A DNA stretch of 37,903 nt from NCBI GenBank assembly GCA_002404835.1, contig DHKM01000057.1, positions 1-37,903 on the forward strand, read 5' to 3'. Every line of letters begins with the position of its first letter. The stretch's first letter is position 1. Below, in pieces: positions 15,967 through 24,231 of this stretch. Origin of the DNA: Caryophanales bacterium UBA4694 (GTDB lineage Bacteria; Bacillota_I; Bacilli_A; RFN20; CAG-288). The notes under the pieces are model-generated. The model was not told where the DNA came from. It did no database searches and worked only from the letters and a program-made list of their open reading frames with translations. The translations under genes were made by a program, and so were the position numbers.

Positions 15967-17670
15967 ATGGAAAAGCCAAATCAAGAAGCGATAGATTCGG
16001 AAAATGCATTTGTACCCGAAATCGAAAGACGGATATCTGAAATCGACGAGCTTGCCGCAGATGGAATTGCGAAGATCGAATCGCTGAACAATGAAATCAG
16101 CAATATCAAGAGAAACCACCAGCTGGACAAAGAAATCAAGGAAAAGCTGATTCAAAACGACAAACAGAAAATCCAAGAAGCCGAAAAGGTGAAAGTCCAG
16201 AACAAAGAAGTCTATACAAGCAAAGTCAATGAGACCATTGAATTCATCGAAAACAGCTATAAACCTCTCATTGAAAACCAGAAAGCCGACAGCATAGAAA
16301 AAGTCACTCTTGCAAAGCAAGAATACGAAAAGAAGCTGGAGGAGTATAGGACGGAAAGAACAGTCAGCCTCCAGAACCTGCAGGAAAAATTCAGAAACGA
16401 ACCTCTCCCCGAGAAAAATAGGTCCGACGAACAGAAGAGACGGAAGATGCAGCTTAAGGAAGTCGATACCATCTATCGTCAGAAATGCAACGATGCCTTT
16501 GTCGCCTATAGCGATGTGAAAGAAGAAGCCAAGGAAAGCAAACACGCCTTATATCTCAACAAATATGCCTATATGGAAAAGGCCAACAACAAAAAGCTTC
16601 CTCTGAAATATGCGCTGGAGCAGAGAGCGGAGAACTACGGATATGGTTTCAATCTGAAGGACTTCTTCCTCAAAAACGGACTCTATCTTACCATTCTCGT
16701 ACTCATGATCGTTGCCACCTTCATCTACGCCTTCCAGACCGGTGACTTCTTGTTCAACGGAGACAACATCCTTCTTATTCTCAACCAAGTATCACCGAAG
16801 ATCTTCCTGGCCTTGGGTGTCGGCGGACTCATCGTCTTAGCCGGTACCGACTTGAGTATCGGAAGACTTGTCGGTATGGCGGCTGTCTTTACCGGTATGC
16901 TCATCACGACAACCGGTGAAACATCCGTGACCTTCTTCGGAATTTCGCCGAATTTCTCCGCGATTCCCTTAGGACTGCGTGTCATCCTAGCTTTCCTTCT
17001 TTCTATCGCATCCTGCTGCCTTATCTCCGGAATCGCCGGATTCTTCACGGCAAAATTCAAGATGCATCCGTTTATCTCCACACTTGCCACCCAGTTGTTC
17101 ACCTTCGGTATCATGGCTGGTATCACCGGAAACTCCTTTACCGGAGCCCCGGATTCCACAGTCACTGCCATTGTCAGCGGAAAAGGACTTGGAGATTCCG
17201 ATTTCCCGATCATGATCATCTGGGCAGCTCTTGGTATTGCCATCATGTGGTTTATCTGGAACAAGACGAAGTTCGGTAAGAATATGTTTGCGGTCGGCGG
17301 AAATCCGGAAGCTGCCGCAGTCTCCGGAATCAATGTCTTCAAAGTAACCATGATGGTCTTCATCCTTGCCGGTATCTATTACGGAATCGGTGGAAGCATG
17401 TACGGCATCTATACCGGAAACGTCAGAGCACAGACCGGTCAGGGTATGGAAGCAGATGCTATTGCAGCCTGCGTCGTTGGCGGTGTCTCCTTCTCCGGTG
17501 GTGTCGGTAAGATCAGCGGTATCGTCATCGGAGCTCTCATCTTCCAGGCAATCGTTGTCGTCCTTCCGATGGTCGGAATCACAGATGCAAACTTCCAGCT
17601 CGCAATCAAAGGTGTCATTATTCTTGCTGCTGTCACATTGGATTGCGTCAAGTATCTCAAGAAGAAATAA
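15967..17670 (+). CDS. mglC: Sugar ABC importer permease with a 230-residue coiled-coil N-terminal extension
   Basis: This protein is 567 residues, against about 335 in ordinary MglC. The membrane part starts near residue 238 and shows the family core: NQVSPKIFLALGVGGLIVLAGTDLSIGR, GNPEAAAVSGINV, and QGMEADAIAACVVGGVSFSGG. Residues 1-220 are highly charged, rich in Glu and Lys with heptad-like spacing (IERRISEIDEL, KQEYEKKLEEYRTERTVSLQN), and contain no membrane segment. The extension should therefore lie in the cytoplasm as one or two long coiled coils broken near 146-152 (PLPEKNR). The reading frame is continuous and AAAGAGGT precedes the chosen ATG. The extension has no recognised function; it may bridge ATPases or bind a regulator. 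Confidence 0.92.
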   Translation: MEKPNQEAIDSENAFVPEIERRISEIDELAADGIAKIESLNNEISNIKRNHQLDKEIKEKLIQNDKQKIQEAEKVKVQNKEVYTSKVNETIEFIENSYKPLIENQKADSIEKVTLAKQEYEKKLEEYRTERTVSLQNLQEKFRNEPLPEKNRSDEQKRRKMQLKEVDTIYRQKCNDAFVAYSDVKEEAKESKHALYLNKYAYMEKANNKKLPLKYALEQRAENYGYGFNLKDFFLKNGLYLTILVLMIVATFIYAFQTGDFLFNGDNILLILNQVSPKIFLALGVGGLIVLAGTDLSIGRLVGMAAVFTGMLITTTGETSVTFFGISPNFSAIPLGLRVILAFLLSIASCCLISGIAGFFTAKFKMHPFISTLATQLFTFGIMAGITGNSFTGAPDSTVTAIVSGKGLGDSDFPIMIIWAALGIAIMWFIWNKTKFGKNMFAVGGNPEAAAVSGINVFKVTMMVFILAGIYYGIGGSMYGIYTGNVRAQTGQGMEADAIAACVVGGVSFSGGVGKISGIVIGALIFQAIVVVLPMVGITDANFQLAIKGVIILAAVTLDCVKYLKKK

Positions 17671-17675
17671 AAAAC

Positions 17676-17705
17676 AGGCTTCGGTTTGATTCCGAAGCCT
17701 TTCTT
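17676..17705 (+). terminator. Intrinsic terminator of the mgl operon
   Basis: AGGCTTCGG (17676-17684) and CCGAAGCCT (17692-17700) are perfectly complementary around a 7-base loop and are followed by TTCTT. It begins 5 bases after the mglC stop. Confidence 0.85.
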
Positions 17706-17716
17706 GGCTAAATATC

Positions 17717-18028
17717 ATGCATATACAGTTTTATTGGGTCTATTTGATTGCCCTGATCGGATTCCTCTACGGAACCATGGGAGGCATTGCCTTTGTCAAA
17801 GGAGTCAGAGGAGACGGAAAGAGTCTACCATGGTATGAATTGATTCTTTCTTCCGTTCTGCTTGGTGGGCCTGGAATCCTTCTGGTATATCTTCTTTCAA
17901 AGGAAGTACGGACCGAAGACAAAATCCGCAGACATGTTGTGCTGATTACAACGATTGCCTCGATCCTTGTCGAAATCCTGATCATCGTTCTTCTCAGTTG
18001 TTTTGGAGTCATCGTATATAAATCCTGA
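17717..18028 (+). CDS. Small membrane protein of unknown function
   Basis: This 103-residue protein has three hydrophobic segments (about residues 5-25, 42-62 and 74-100) and basic loops between them. There is no clear ribosome site upstream, and the gene starts right after the mgl terminator. A terminator follows it directly, so it is a single-gene unit. No family was recognised. Composition and codon use match the flanking genes. Confidence 0.6.
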   Translation: MHIQFYWVYLIALIGFLYGTMGGIAFVKGVRGDGKSLPWYELILSSVLLGGPGILLVYLLSKEVRTEDKIRRHVVLITTIASILVEILIIVLLSCFGVIVYKS

Positions 18029-18035
18029 TAACAGG

Positions 18036-18064
18036 ACTGTTGGGGAAACCCAACAGTTTTTTAT
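18036..18064 (+). terminator. Intrinsic terminator with GAAA tetraloop
   Basis: ACTGTTGGG (18036-18044) and CCCAACAGT (18049-18057) form a perfect 9-bp stem closed by GAAA and run into TTTTTT (18057-18062). Confidence 0.9.
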
Positions 18065-18215
18065 TGTGTGCAAGATATCAGAATCCGAGGATTCGATATA
18101 CAAATAAACAGTTCCCTTTCAGGGAATTCATGTTTTGTCATCTCCCTCAGAATCGTCTGCAAGACATATCGTATTCGGAACTTACTTATTCCCATCTTCG
18201 ACGAATCCAATCGGT

Positions 18216-18731
18216 CTATTTCGAATAATTGAAAATGATGTTCGCATCGACTATATAACTGTCTGGCGAACCTTGTGAAACAGCTTTGATTTTGATAATG
18301 TTTCCGTATTGGTCAAACTCAGCTTCTGTTGTTAAGGCTCCCGTATCATCTTTGTAGATATCCATGATTTTGAATCCATTTCCGAAATAATATTTTATCG
18401 TGTTCTTGGTACTGGTCGGCTCATTGACTTTCGAAGCAGTCTCATCTAAAAGAGTAACTGCCATTAAATGATTGACCTCATCTTTGTAGCATGTCCAATG
18501 CCCTTTTCCATAAGTGAATTCAAGATTGTCAAATGTAAAAGAAACGATTCCATCGTCTATTGACGGTCTTATATTCAGATGACCATCAACAGTTGCTGTC
18601 TTGTATGGATTGGCTTCAGCGTTCAAGGCATACTGATGGAATTCCTCGTAGCTGATACTGGAATACCCACAGGATACTAAAGAAAGAGACATTGTCAATA
18701 AGCTGAAGGGTGTAAATATATTTCTATGCAT
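18216..18731 (-). CDS. Small secreted lipoprotein, unknown function
   Basis: Starting at the ATG at 18731 gives 171 residues with a short basic N-terminus and a lipobox LVSC near residue 21. An AGAGGA ribosome site about 7 bases upstream supports this start over a longer in-frame one at 18800, which would bury the signal peptide. The mature protein is rich in Tyr, Asp and Thr with short beta-like stretches (VSFTFDNLEFTYGKGHWTCYK), typical of small surface-associated beta proteins. It is divergent from the mgl operon side and just beyond the defence segment. No family was recognised. Confidence 0.7.
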   Translation of the reverse strand: MHRNIFTPFSLLTMSLSLVSCGYSSISYEEFHQYALNAEANPYKTATVDGHLNIRPSIDDGIVSFTFDNLEFTYGKGHWTCYKDEVNHLMAVTLLDETASKVNEPTSTKNTIKYYFGNGFKIMDIYKDDTGALTTEAEFDQYGNIIKIKAVSQGSPDSYIVDANIIFNYSK

Positions 18732-18938
18732 TACATAATCCTCTTTGATTGTTTTGCTTGATATTATCGGATAGGAATTGCATTTTTTCAACCTAAGCAA
18801 CTGACATAGCCTGTAGATAAAGATATTAAGTTACAAAATGTATTTATGTGTTTTGAAAAAAGGCCAAAAATTAAAAAACGATTCCACAATGGAACCGAGT
18901 CTTGATATGACCGACATTCTTAAGTTTAGTCGAAAATA

Positions 18939-19511
18939 TTACGACGGATAATCGATTTGGTGGACAAAACGAAGATGTAAGCGAACCGCCATGGCAAGTG
19001 GGGATTCATTCGGGTTATTTTTGTCAGCAACATACCCCATTTCACGAAGCATCTCTATCATTTGCTTCCTGGTTTCATCAAATTTATGAGAAAGAAGACC
19101 TTTCACATTTTCCATCAACATATATCGTGGTTTTTTTACGGCACAAATTCTCATGATATGTTGAAATAAGGTTCCGCGTCCGTAAGGATCGTCAACACCT
19201 TTCTGCATACCAACAGTAGAAAATGGTTGACAAGGAAATCCCCCGGTAAACATATCAAAATCAGGAAATTCTTTATCGTTAGGATCTATTTTTGTTATAT
19301 CGGGATAATTTTTGATTAAATTGCCTTTTTCATCACGATGGTTAGAATTAAAAAGCTCGATTGCGTATTTGTCTATCTCTGAATAAGCAACCACTTTATA
19401 GTTAAACTTAGGATGATTCTCCTTGACTCTTTTTAAGGCAAAGCTCCCTCCACCATATCCGGCAAATCCTTCAAATATTCTTAATTCTTTTTTCTTTATT
19501 TTCGTTACCAT
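18939..19511 (-). pseudogene. C5-cytosine DNA methyltransferase, truncated at the C-terminus
   Basis: The 190-residue frame carries the N-terminal catalytic motifs of DNA (cytosine-5) methyltransferases. These are motif I (FAGYGGGSFALKR), the AdoMet acidic region (YSEIDKYAIELF), motif IV with the catalytic Cys in GGFPCQPFSTVG, and motif VI (MENVKGLLSH). It stops soon after REMGYVADKNN, before motif VIII, the target-recognition domain and motifs IX-X; full enzymes exceed about 300 residues. The last 25 or so residues look unrelated to the family. It cannot be an active methylase alone. It overlaps the controller gene by 41 bases, and no restriction endonuclease gene is present. Confidence 0.8.
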
Positions 19512-19722
19512 TACTTTCTATATCTTTAAAAGGCACAAAGAATTCGCTCAAAGAAATATGTAATCCAGAACAAATAATAGAGATTGATTCTAATGTAAGA
19601 TTTTGTTTGCCTGATTCAACTCGTGAAAGATATGTTCTATCCAATCCGATAAGTAAGGCAAAGTCTTCTTGGGTTAGACTTGTTTTACTGATTCGGAGTT
19701 CACGTACACGTTGTCCAATCAT
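19471..19722 (-). CDS. HTH (XRE-type) regulator, restriction-modification controller-like
   Basis: This 83-residue protein consists almost entirely of a Cro/C1-type helix-turn-helix: VRELRISKTSLTQEDFALLI, then GLDRTYLSRVESGKQNLTLE. Small stand-alone proteins of this size immediately upstream of, and overlapping, a DNA methyltransferase are usually C (controller) proteins of restriction-modification systems. Here the partner methyltransferase is truncated. The upstream ribosome site is weak. The frame is intact, so the regulator may persist as an orphan acting on its own promoter. Confidence 0.8.
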   Translation of the reverse strand: MIGQRVRELRISKTSLTQEDFALLIGLDRTYLSRVESGKQNLTLESISIICSGLHISLSEFFVPFKDIESNGNENKEKRIKNI

Positions 19723-19754
19723 TTCTTTTTTTATAGGTAAAAATCTCCAAGCGG

Positions 19755-19783
19755 GTAATACTATAATGTGTTTTATAAGTCAA
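19755..19783 (-). promoter_or_regulatory. Promoter of the controller/methyltransferase genes
   Basis: On the minus strand TTGACT (19783-19778) and TATTAC (19760-19755) are 17 bases apart, about 32 bases before the controller start codon. The surrounding sequence is AT-rich. Confidence 0.5.
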
Positions 19784-19886
19784 TATCGTTATAAATAAGC
19801 CTCATGGTTTTCATAACAAATCCCTATTCGTGCATGATATATCAGTTTGAGTATATCTTTGATGTTATTTTGTGACGTTCTTGTCA

Positions 19887-22130
19887 TTAATCGAATGTGA
19901 TATCTTCTTGTGCTTTTTCATAGATTTCCACTTGATTATCAATTTTAACTTCAGTAACTATATAGCCCCTTAATAAACAGGCATGTTTAAAATCATTGAT
20001 TTTATTTTCGCCTTTTATATTTTTCAAAGTGATTACAACCCCGAAACTTAAATTTTCTTTCTTTGCTCTTGTTCTTCTTTCTTTAGAAGTGAGTGCCAAC
20101 CCCCAAAGCCCTTCGTTATACGCTTTAAGGCTTTTAGGATTATCTTTCATTAAATTCGATATGAATTTTGTGTTTTCCCATTTTCTAAAATCATTGCGTG
20201 CTTTTCGTTCACTATTATACGAGTCGTCGTCATCTTGAGTGTTTTCGTTGATATCTTTTATTCCTTTATCTGTCATCCTGCCAAACTTAATGGAAAGTTC
20301 TCTTTGCGTATAATCAACGCCTTGAAGCCTGTTGCATTCCGGAAAATAGCACAATGTAGCTCTGGCGATATAATTCGTTTTGTCGGCATCTTTTGGAACA
20401 GGAATAGCATAATTAGACGTGGTGTATGCATTTGAAATGCCTTGAACGGCAAATCTAATTTCGGAGTTATCGGCCTCAATTATTTTTTCGATTCTAATAG
20501 GGACTACCCCATATCCGATTAAATTTCTGAATTTTTCACTGCTTTTAGCATATGCCCATCCGGCAGCTGAATCAATAATCAAAGCTTTAGCAACCTCTCT
20601 AGAAAACCCCATTACATCGATAAGATAGCAAAGTTTTCTTGCAATCCAAGGAGCGGCAAAAGAAGTTCCGTATTGACCTTCCATTCCGCGATTAGTAAAA
20701 ACGGTAATTCTTTCATCAAAATCCCCGCCATAATAAGAGACATCTGGCTTATTGAAGAATGATAATATTTTCCCTTCCCTTGAATATGTTGCTGGTCTTT
20801 TGCTCTGCCGGACGGAATTGACCACTAACGAATTTAGTGAATCAGCAGGAGATCCTACTCTTTTATAAGGGTCACTTGTTTTTTGCCGCTCGCTGTCGTT
20901 CGTGCCAGCGATAACAAAAATAATATTTTTATCTTTTTGAATATCATCCAAAGCAGCAGCATCAAACGAAATAAAATTTTTTGATACTTCGTCATTGGTG
21001 CCAAGACTTAGATTCCAAACATGTATATCTGCATTCTCGTTTACTATTTTTTCGATTTTTTTGACCAAACGTGAAGGTGATATTGTTCCAGGACAGACCC
21101 CAAAATGTCTTACTTTAAACCTGCCACATCCATCATCAAGCTTTGAGTTCAAAGAAGGTCCATCAACAATGATTGATGATACTGCAGTGCCGTGGTTATA
21201 ATGTTCTTCCTTCACAACATATTTTTCTACGCCTTCAAGTTCATCCCTATATTCAACCCATTCATGAAAATAAGCTTTTTCATCGAACATCGTATCAATA
21301 ACGCCGATAGTAGGTTCGTTTTTTGGAGATGGAATGCTAGGATGTAACTTTGACAATTCGTTAATTTTATCCAGCGTTATGTTTGATATATCTGACGTCG
21401 CCATGGACATTAGATAAGGGACTTTTTCTAAAAGAATTTTAAAAACTTCCTTGCTTACAGATAGGGTATTCTTGCCTACATGTGAAAAAACATATTTTTC
21501 ATTCGATATTCCTAAATCATGTAACAAATCACTTATATTCAACTCAGTTTGAAAAAAAGTGACAATTATTTGTTCTTTGTTCATCTCGGAGACTGCATTA
21601 GGAACATCGAATTTTTCAATAGCAGAGCAATCGATAATGACATCTCTTAATTTTGATTTAGGAGTTCCATATCTTGAATAAACAATTTTTTTATCCTTTG
21701 AATCAAAATTTAATGCTGTAGCTTCACCATCTAATTGTTCATATATAAGTGATTCGGCATCTTTTAATTTCTTGATTGCAGAATGGATGTCTTCATTTGT
21801 TATGTAATATGTAATTATGTGTTTTTCTTTTCCGGGTTCATCATTGGAAAACCTTGCGCCAACGATATAATCGCTGCAGTCGCCGTCGTTTACTAATAAC
21901 GAACGCATTCTTCCTGATTTTGAAATGATGTCGTTATAGTATGCATCTACTAAAATCTTTTCAATAAAGGGATTATCCTTAAAAAAAGCCTCTATGCGCA
22001 AAAGGTTCTCAATCAAATGAGAGATAGAAGACGATTTTGTTGTTCTAGTCTTATTAAGGTTCCTTGCTCCGCCACTGGAACGATTTGGTTCACTTTTAAA
22101 TGCAAGCTTAATTTTTAAAAGATTGTTCAT
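19887..22130 (-). CDS. ietS: Subtilisin-like (S8) serine protease, IetS-like defence component
   Basis: This 747-residue protein has an unassigned N-terminal region of about 270 residues, then an S8 peptidase domain at roughly 272-520 with the full catalytic set: Asp279 in GVIDT, His313 in NHGTAVS, oxyanion Asn411 in IAGTND, and Ser490 in GTSFAAP. A C-terminal 230-residue region follows. There is no signal peptide or prodomain-like start, so it should act in the cytoplasm. It starts 2 bases after the AAA ATPase stop. An AAA ATPase paired with a cytoplasmic S8 protease is the composition of ietAS, reported first as a plasmid incompatibility factor and later as antiviral. The target is unknown. 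Confidence 0.85.
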   Translation of the reverse strand: MNNLLKIKLAFKSEPNRSSGGARNLNKTRTTKSSSISHLIENLLRIEAFFKDNPFIEKILVDAYYNDIISKSGRMRSLLVNDGDCSDYIVGARFSNDEPGKEKHIITYYITNEDIHSAIKKLKDAESLIYEQLDGEATALNFDSKDKKIVYSRYGTPKSKLRDVIIDCSAIEKFDVPNAVSEMNKEQIIVTFFQTELNISDLLHDLGISNEKYVFSHVGKNTLSVSKEVFKILLEKVPYLMSMATSDISNITLDKINELSKLHPSIPSPKNEPTIGVIDTMFDEKAYFHEWVEYRDELEGVEKYVVKEEHYNHGTAVSSIIVDGPSLNSKLDDGCGRFKVRHFGVCPGTISPSRLVKKIEKIVNENADIHVWNLSLGTNDEVSKNFISFDAAALDDIQKDKNIIFVIAGTNDSERQKTSDPYKRVGSPADSLNSLVVNSVRQSKRPATYSREGKILSFFNKPDVSYYGGDFDERITVFTNRGMEGQYGTSFAAPWIARKLCYLIDVMGFSREVAKALIIDSAAGWAYAKSSEKFRNLIGYGVVPIRIEKIIEADNSEIRFAVQGISNAYTTSNYAIPVPKDADKTNYIARATLCYFPECNRLQGVDYTQRELSIKFGRMTDKGIKDINENTQDDDDSYNSERKARNDFRKWENTKFISNLMKDNPKSLKAYNEGLWGLALTSKERRTRAKKENLSFGVVITLKNIKGENKINDFKHACLLRGYIVTEVKIDNQVEIYEKAQEDITFD

Positions 22131-22132
22131 TT

Positions 22133-23167
22133 TTAGTCTCCCTTAAGCCTTCTGGAAACACTGCTTTTTGGAATGCAGGTGATTATTTCTATTTCTCTTG
22201 TAGTAAAACCATCGTCAGTTAATTCTTGGATATTTGGTGTAACGTTTTCGTTCAGTTCCAAATATATTCTTCTCAAATAATTGTATTCGTTAGAAGCATC
22301 AGAAAAAGCAATTGCCGTTTTTATTAATTGAATCATGTCTCCAGGTAAAGGCAGCTTTCTAGATGTGGTTAATATTTTTTTGAAAAGTCTTATATCGGCT
22401 TTTGCGTTTTCTGACTTTTTAATGAAGTCCTGTACAATGGAACAATAAATTTCAATTAGATCGTCTTTGGTATAACGATCAAAAGAAATTTTAGCGTCGA
22501 ATCTTCTTAGTAATGCGTTATCAAAGGAATTAACTAAATTCGTTGTTGCAATAAGTAGAACGTCTGATGATAAAGAATCCAATTCTTTAAGGAAAGTCGA
22601 TGTTACCCTACCCATTTCTCTTAAATCGTTATTATTCATCCTATTCATTACAAGTGAGTCTAACTCATCAAATAAAACAACGACTTTTTGGCTAGGTAGA
22701 TGGCTTATCTCCTCAAAAAGAGAAACGATGTTTTTTGATGTCTGTCCAAGATGGCTATCTATCAAGTCTTCCATATTAACGGAGAGTAAATCCCTATCTA
22801 GTAATCTAGCAATTTGATATGCGGATTCTGTTTTTCCTGTTCCTGGAGCACCATAAAATAAAACTTTAGAAATGCTAATTTTTCCATTTGCCGCCCTAAC
22901 TATTCCGAGAATATCTTCCTTAATTGAATCAGGCAATAATAAAGTTTTGTTTTTATAGTCAATTTTCTTTAAAAAGATAAGGTTATTGTAATTGTTTTGC
23001 GGAATATAATAATTAGTTGTAGATATTAAATCCATTAAATAATCGCCGAAATCTCTATCACCATTGTTCTCGAAATCTCTAGCGATTTGCGCAACTTCGT
23101 TTCTAAAAGCAGAATCATTTTTCTCAGCATAGAATTTCACCAAATTCAGAATGTTTTGCTTTTTCAT
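22133..23167 (-). CDS. ietA: AAA ATPase, IetA-like, with a C-terminal HTH-like tail
   Basis: This 344-residue protein has a single AAA module: Walker A GAPGTGKT at 106-113, pore-type loop region near 132-146, Walker B VVLFDELD at 163-170, sensor 1 IATTN at 206-210, and arginine finger RRFD at 221-224. The last 26 residues (DDGFTTREIEIITCIPKSSVSRRL and neighbours, about 318-342) read as a helix-turn-helix, unusual for a protease-coupled AAA. AGAGGGGGG precedes the ATG. The protease gene follows with a 2-base gap, so the two are one operon. The likely role is to sense or unfold a phage or plasmid target and gate the S8 protease. Confidence 0.87.
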   Translation of the reverse strand: MKKQNILNLVKFYAEKNDSAFRNEVAQIARDFENNGDRDFGDYLMDLISTTNYYIPQNNYNNLIFLKKIDYKNKTLLLPDSIKEDILGIVRAANGKISISKVLFYGAPGTGKTESAYQIARLLDRDLLSVNMEDLIDSHLGQTSKNIVSLFEEISHLPSQKVVVLFDELDSLVMNRMNNNDLREMGRVTSTFLKELDSLSSDVLLIATTNLVNSFDNALLRRFDAKISFDRYTKDDLIEIYCSIVQDFIKKSENAKADIRLFKKILTTSRKLPLPGDMIQLIKTAIAFSDASNEYNYLRRIYLELNENVTPNIQELTDDGFTTREIEIITCIPKSSVSRRLKGD

Positions 23168-23200
23168 TTCTTTTTCCCCCCTCTAAAATATATCATATTA

Positions 23201-23228
23201 TGGGACAAAAATAAATGCTTTTGGGACA
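23201..23228. promoter_or_regulatory. Tandem TGGGACA boxes in the ietAS promoter region
   Basis: TGGGACA occurs at 23201-23207 and again at 23222-23228 on the plus strand, exactly 21 bases apart, each followed by a similar AT-rich stretch ending GCTTT. They lie 34-61 bases upstream of the ietA-like start codon, around the position expected for -35. Identical phasing on one helix face suggests an operator. Confidence 0.45.
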
Positions 23229-23397
23229 TTTTTATTGCTTTTATACCTTCAACTACTCAAAGTTTCGATATTCTTCTTGGCTTCCTTTGCTTCTTAATGT
23301 CATAGGCAATCCCTTTCGAATAGAAGGATAGAGGCGCTATTTGCAGGCATGGCAAGGATTATCTTGCAATCGAGATGCTAAACTTATGTTAACAAAT

Positions 23398-23426
23398 AAA
23401 AAAAGCACCCCGATTACTCAGGATGC
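23398..23426 (-). terminator. Intrinsic terminator downstream of tRNA-Ala
   Basis: On the minus strand GCATCC (23426-23421) pairs with GGGTGC (23410-23405, one G-U pair). A run of seven T residues follows (23404-23398). It lies about 72 bases after the tRNA 3' end. Confidence 0.65.
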
Positions 23427-23434
23427 CATTCAAG

Positions 23435-23481
23435 AACCAAACCCAGGAACCCATTTGCATTATGGAAACCTAAGGGTGGTT
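23435..23481 (-). ncRNA. Irregular hairpin between tRNA-Ala and its terminator
   Basis: Read on the minus strand, AACCACCC pairs with GGGTTTGGTT (small bulge). Inside it AGG/CCT and CCAT/ATGG pair around a symmetric 3x3 internal loop, capped by AATGCAA. With the terminator this gives about 75 nt of structured RNA trailing the tRNA. It was not matched to a known RNA family and may be only the processed trailer. Confidence 0.3.
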
Positions 23482-23497
23482 CGTCTCCAATCAGTTT

Positions 23498-23573
23498 TGG
23501 TGGACCTGACCGGGATCGAACCGGCGACCTCCTCGTTGCGAACGAGGCGCTCTCCCAACTGAGCTACAGGCCC
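23498..23573 (-). tRNA. tRNA-Ala (anticodon CGC)
   Basis: The 76-nt cloverleaf reads on the minus strand. The acceptor is GGGCCTG/CAGGTCC with the alanine-specific G3-U70 wobble. The D-stem region is GCTC..GAGC, the anticodon stem is CCTCG/CGAGG with loop TTCGCAA (anticodon CGC, codon GCG), and the T arm is GCCGG-TTCGATC-CCGGT. The discriminator is A and CCA is encoded. Confidence 0.97.
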
Positions 23574-23592
23574 AAAAAGCGACGGAAAAATT

Positions 23593-24090
23593 TTAACTCA
23601 TTTCATTCAAAAAAGAAAGGATAATCGAATAAGCATGCACGAGTTTCTCCAGATTCATCTGAGCATTGGCAGCACTGGGACTAGGAAGAGGGATGTTGTC
23701 ATCGCCGACATATTTTCTATATAGGCTATCGGCAAGAGTTCCGGTAGTGAAAACCTGAACGATACTGGAAAGCTTCCTGATGAAGGAAAAGTCATTGACT
23801 ACAGCATTCCTGATCGAAGAATCGCTGCTTCCTTTGATGTCGCATTCCTTGATGACATCGAAAAGAGCAATCCTATGTCTCTTCAGAAAAGCTTTTCTTT
23901 CCTCCGTAGACAAAGGCTCGTCTTCCTTGAAAAGGATGGATAGAATCCGAAAAAAGCGATTGGTTCTATAGGCATAATAAAACCCTGCTTTCCTAGAACC
24001 AACGGACGGAAGCGAACCGAGAATCAGAATCCTTGACTCTGAATCAAAGAACGGTGGAATCGAATCATGGGTGATATGCTGATAATCCAT
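23593..24090 (-). CDS. DNA-deoxyinosine (hypoxanthine) glycosylase
   Basis: This 165-residue protein belongs to the uracil-DNA glycosylase superfamily, family 6 type. The diagnostic N-terminal block RILILGSLPSVGSRKAGFYYAYRTNRFFRIL matches the hypoxanthine-DNA glycosylase pattern (gSlPs..S...gfYYahp.NrFW.il). ALFDVIKECDIKGSSDSSI follows, and a late SPSAANAQ segment corresponds to the catalytic loop region. Length is normal. It removes deaminated adenine from DNA. It lies 19 bases upstream of the tRNA on the same strand, so the tRNA may be read through from it or have a promoter inside its end. Confidence 0.88.
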   Translation of the reverse strand: MDYQHITHDSIPPFFDSESRILILGSLPSVGSRKAGFYYAYRTNRFFRILSILFKEDEPLSTEERKAFLKRHRIALFDVIKECDIKGSSDSSIRNAVVNDFSFIRKLSSIVQVFTTGTLADSLYRKYVGDDNIPLPSPSAANAQMNLEKLVHAYSIILSFLNEMS

Positions 24091-24231
24091 GACTCTATAT
24101 TACCATAAAAACGGCAACAGACAAGTGGACTGGTTTGACAGCGGAGGCAAGCTTTCATCTGCGCGATGTTTAAATCCCCATGCCGGTTAAAAACAAAACA
24201 CAATGTTCTGGAAAGAGTCGGAAGGCGACGA

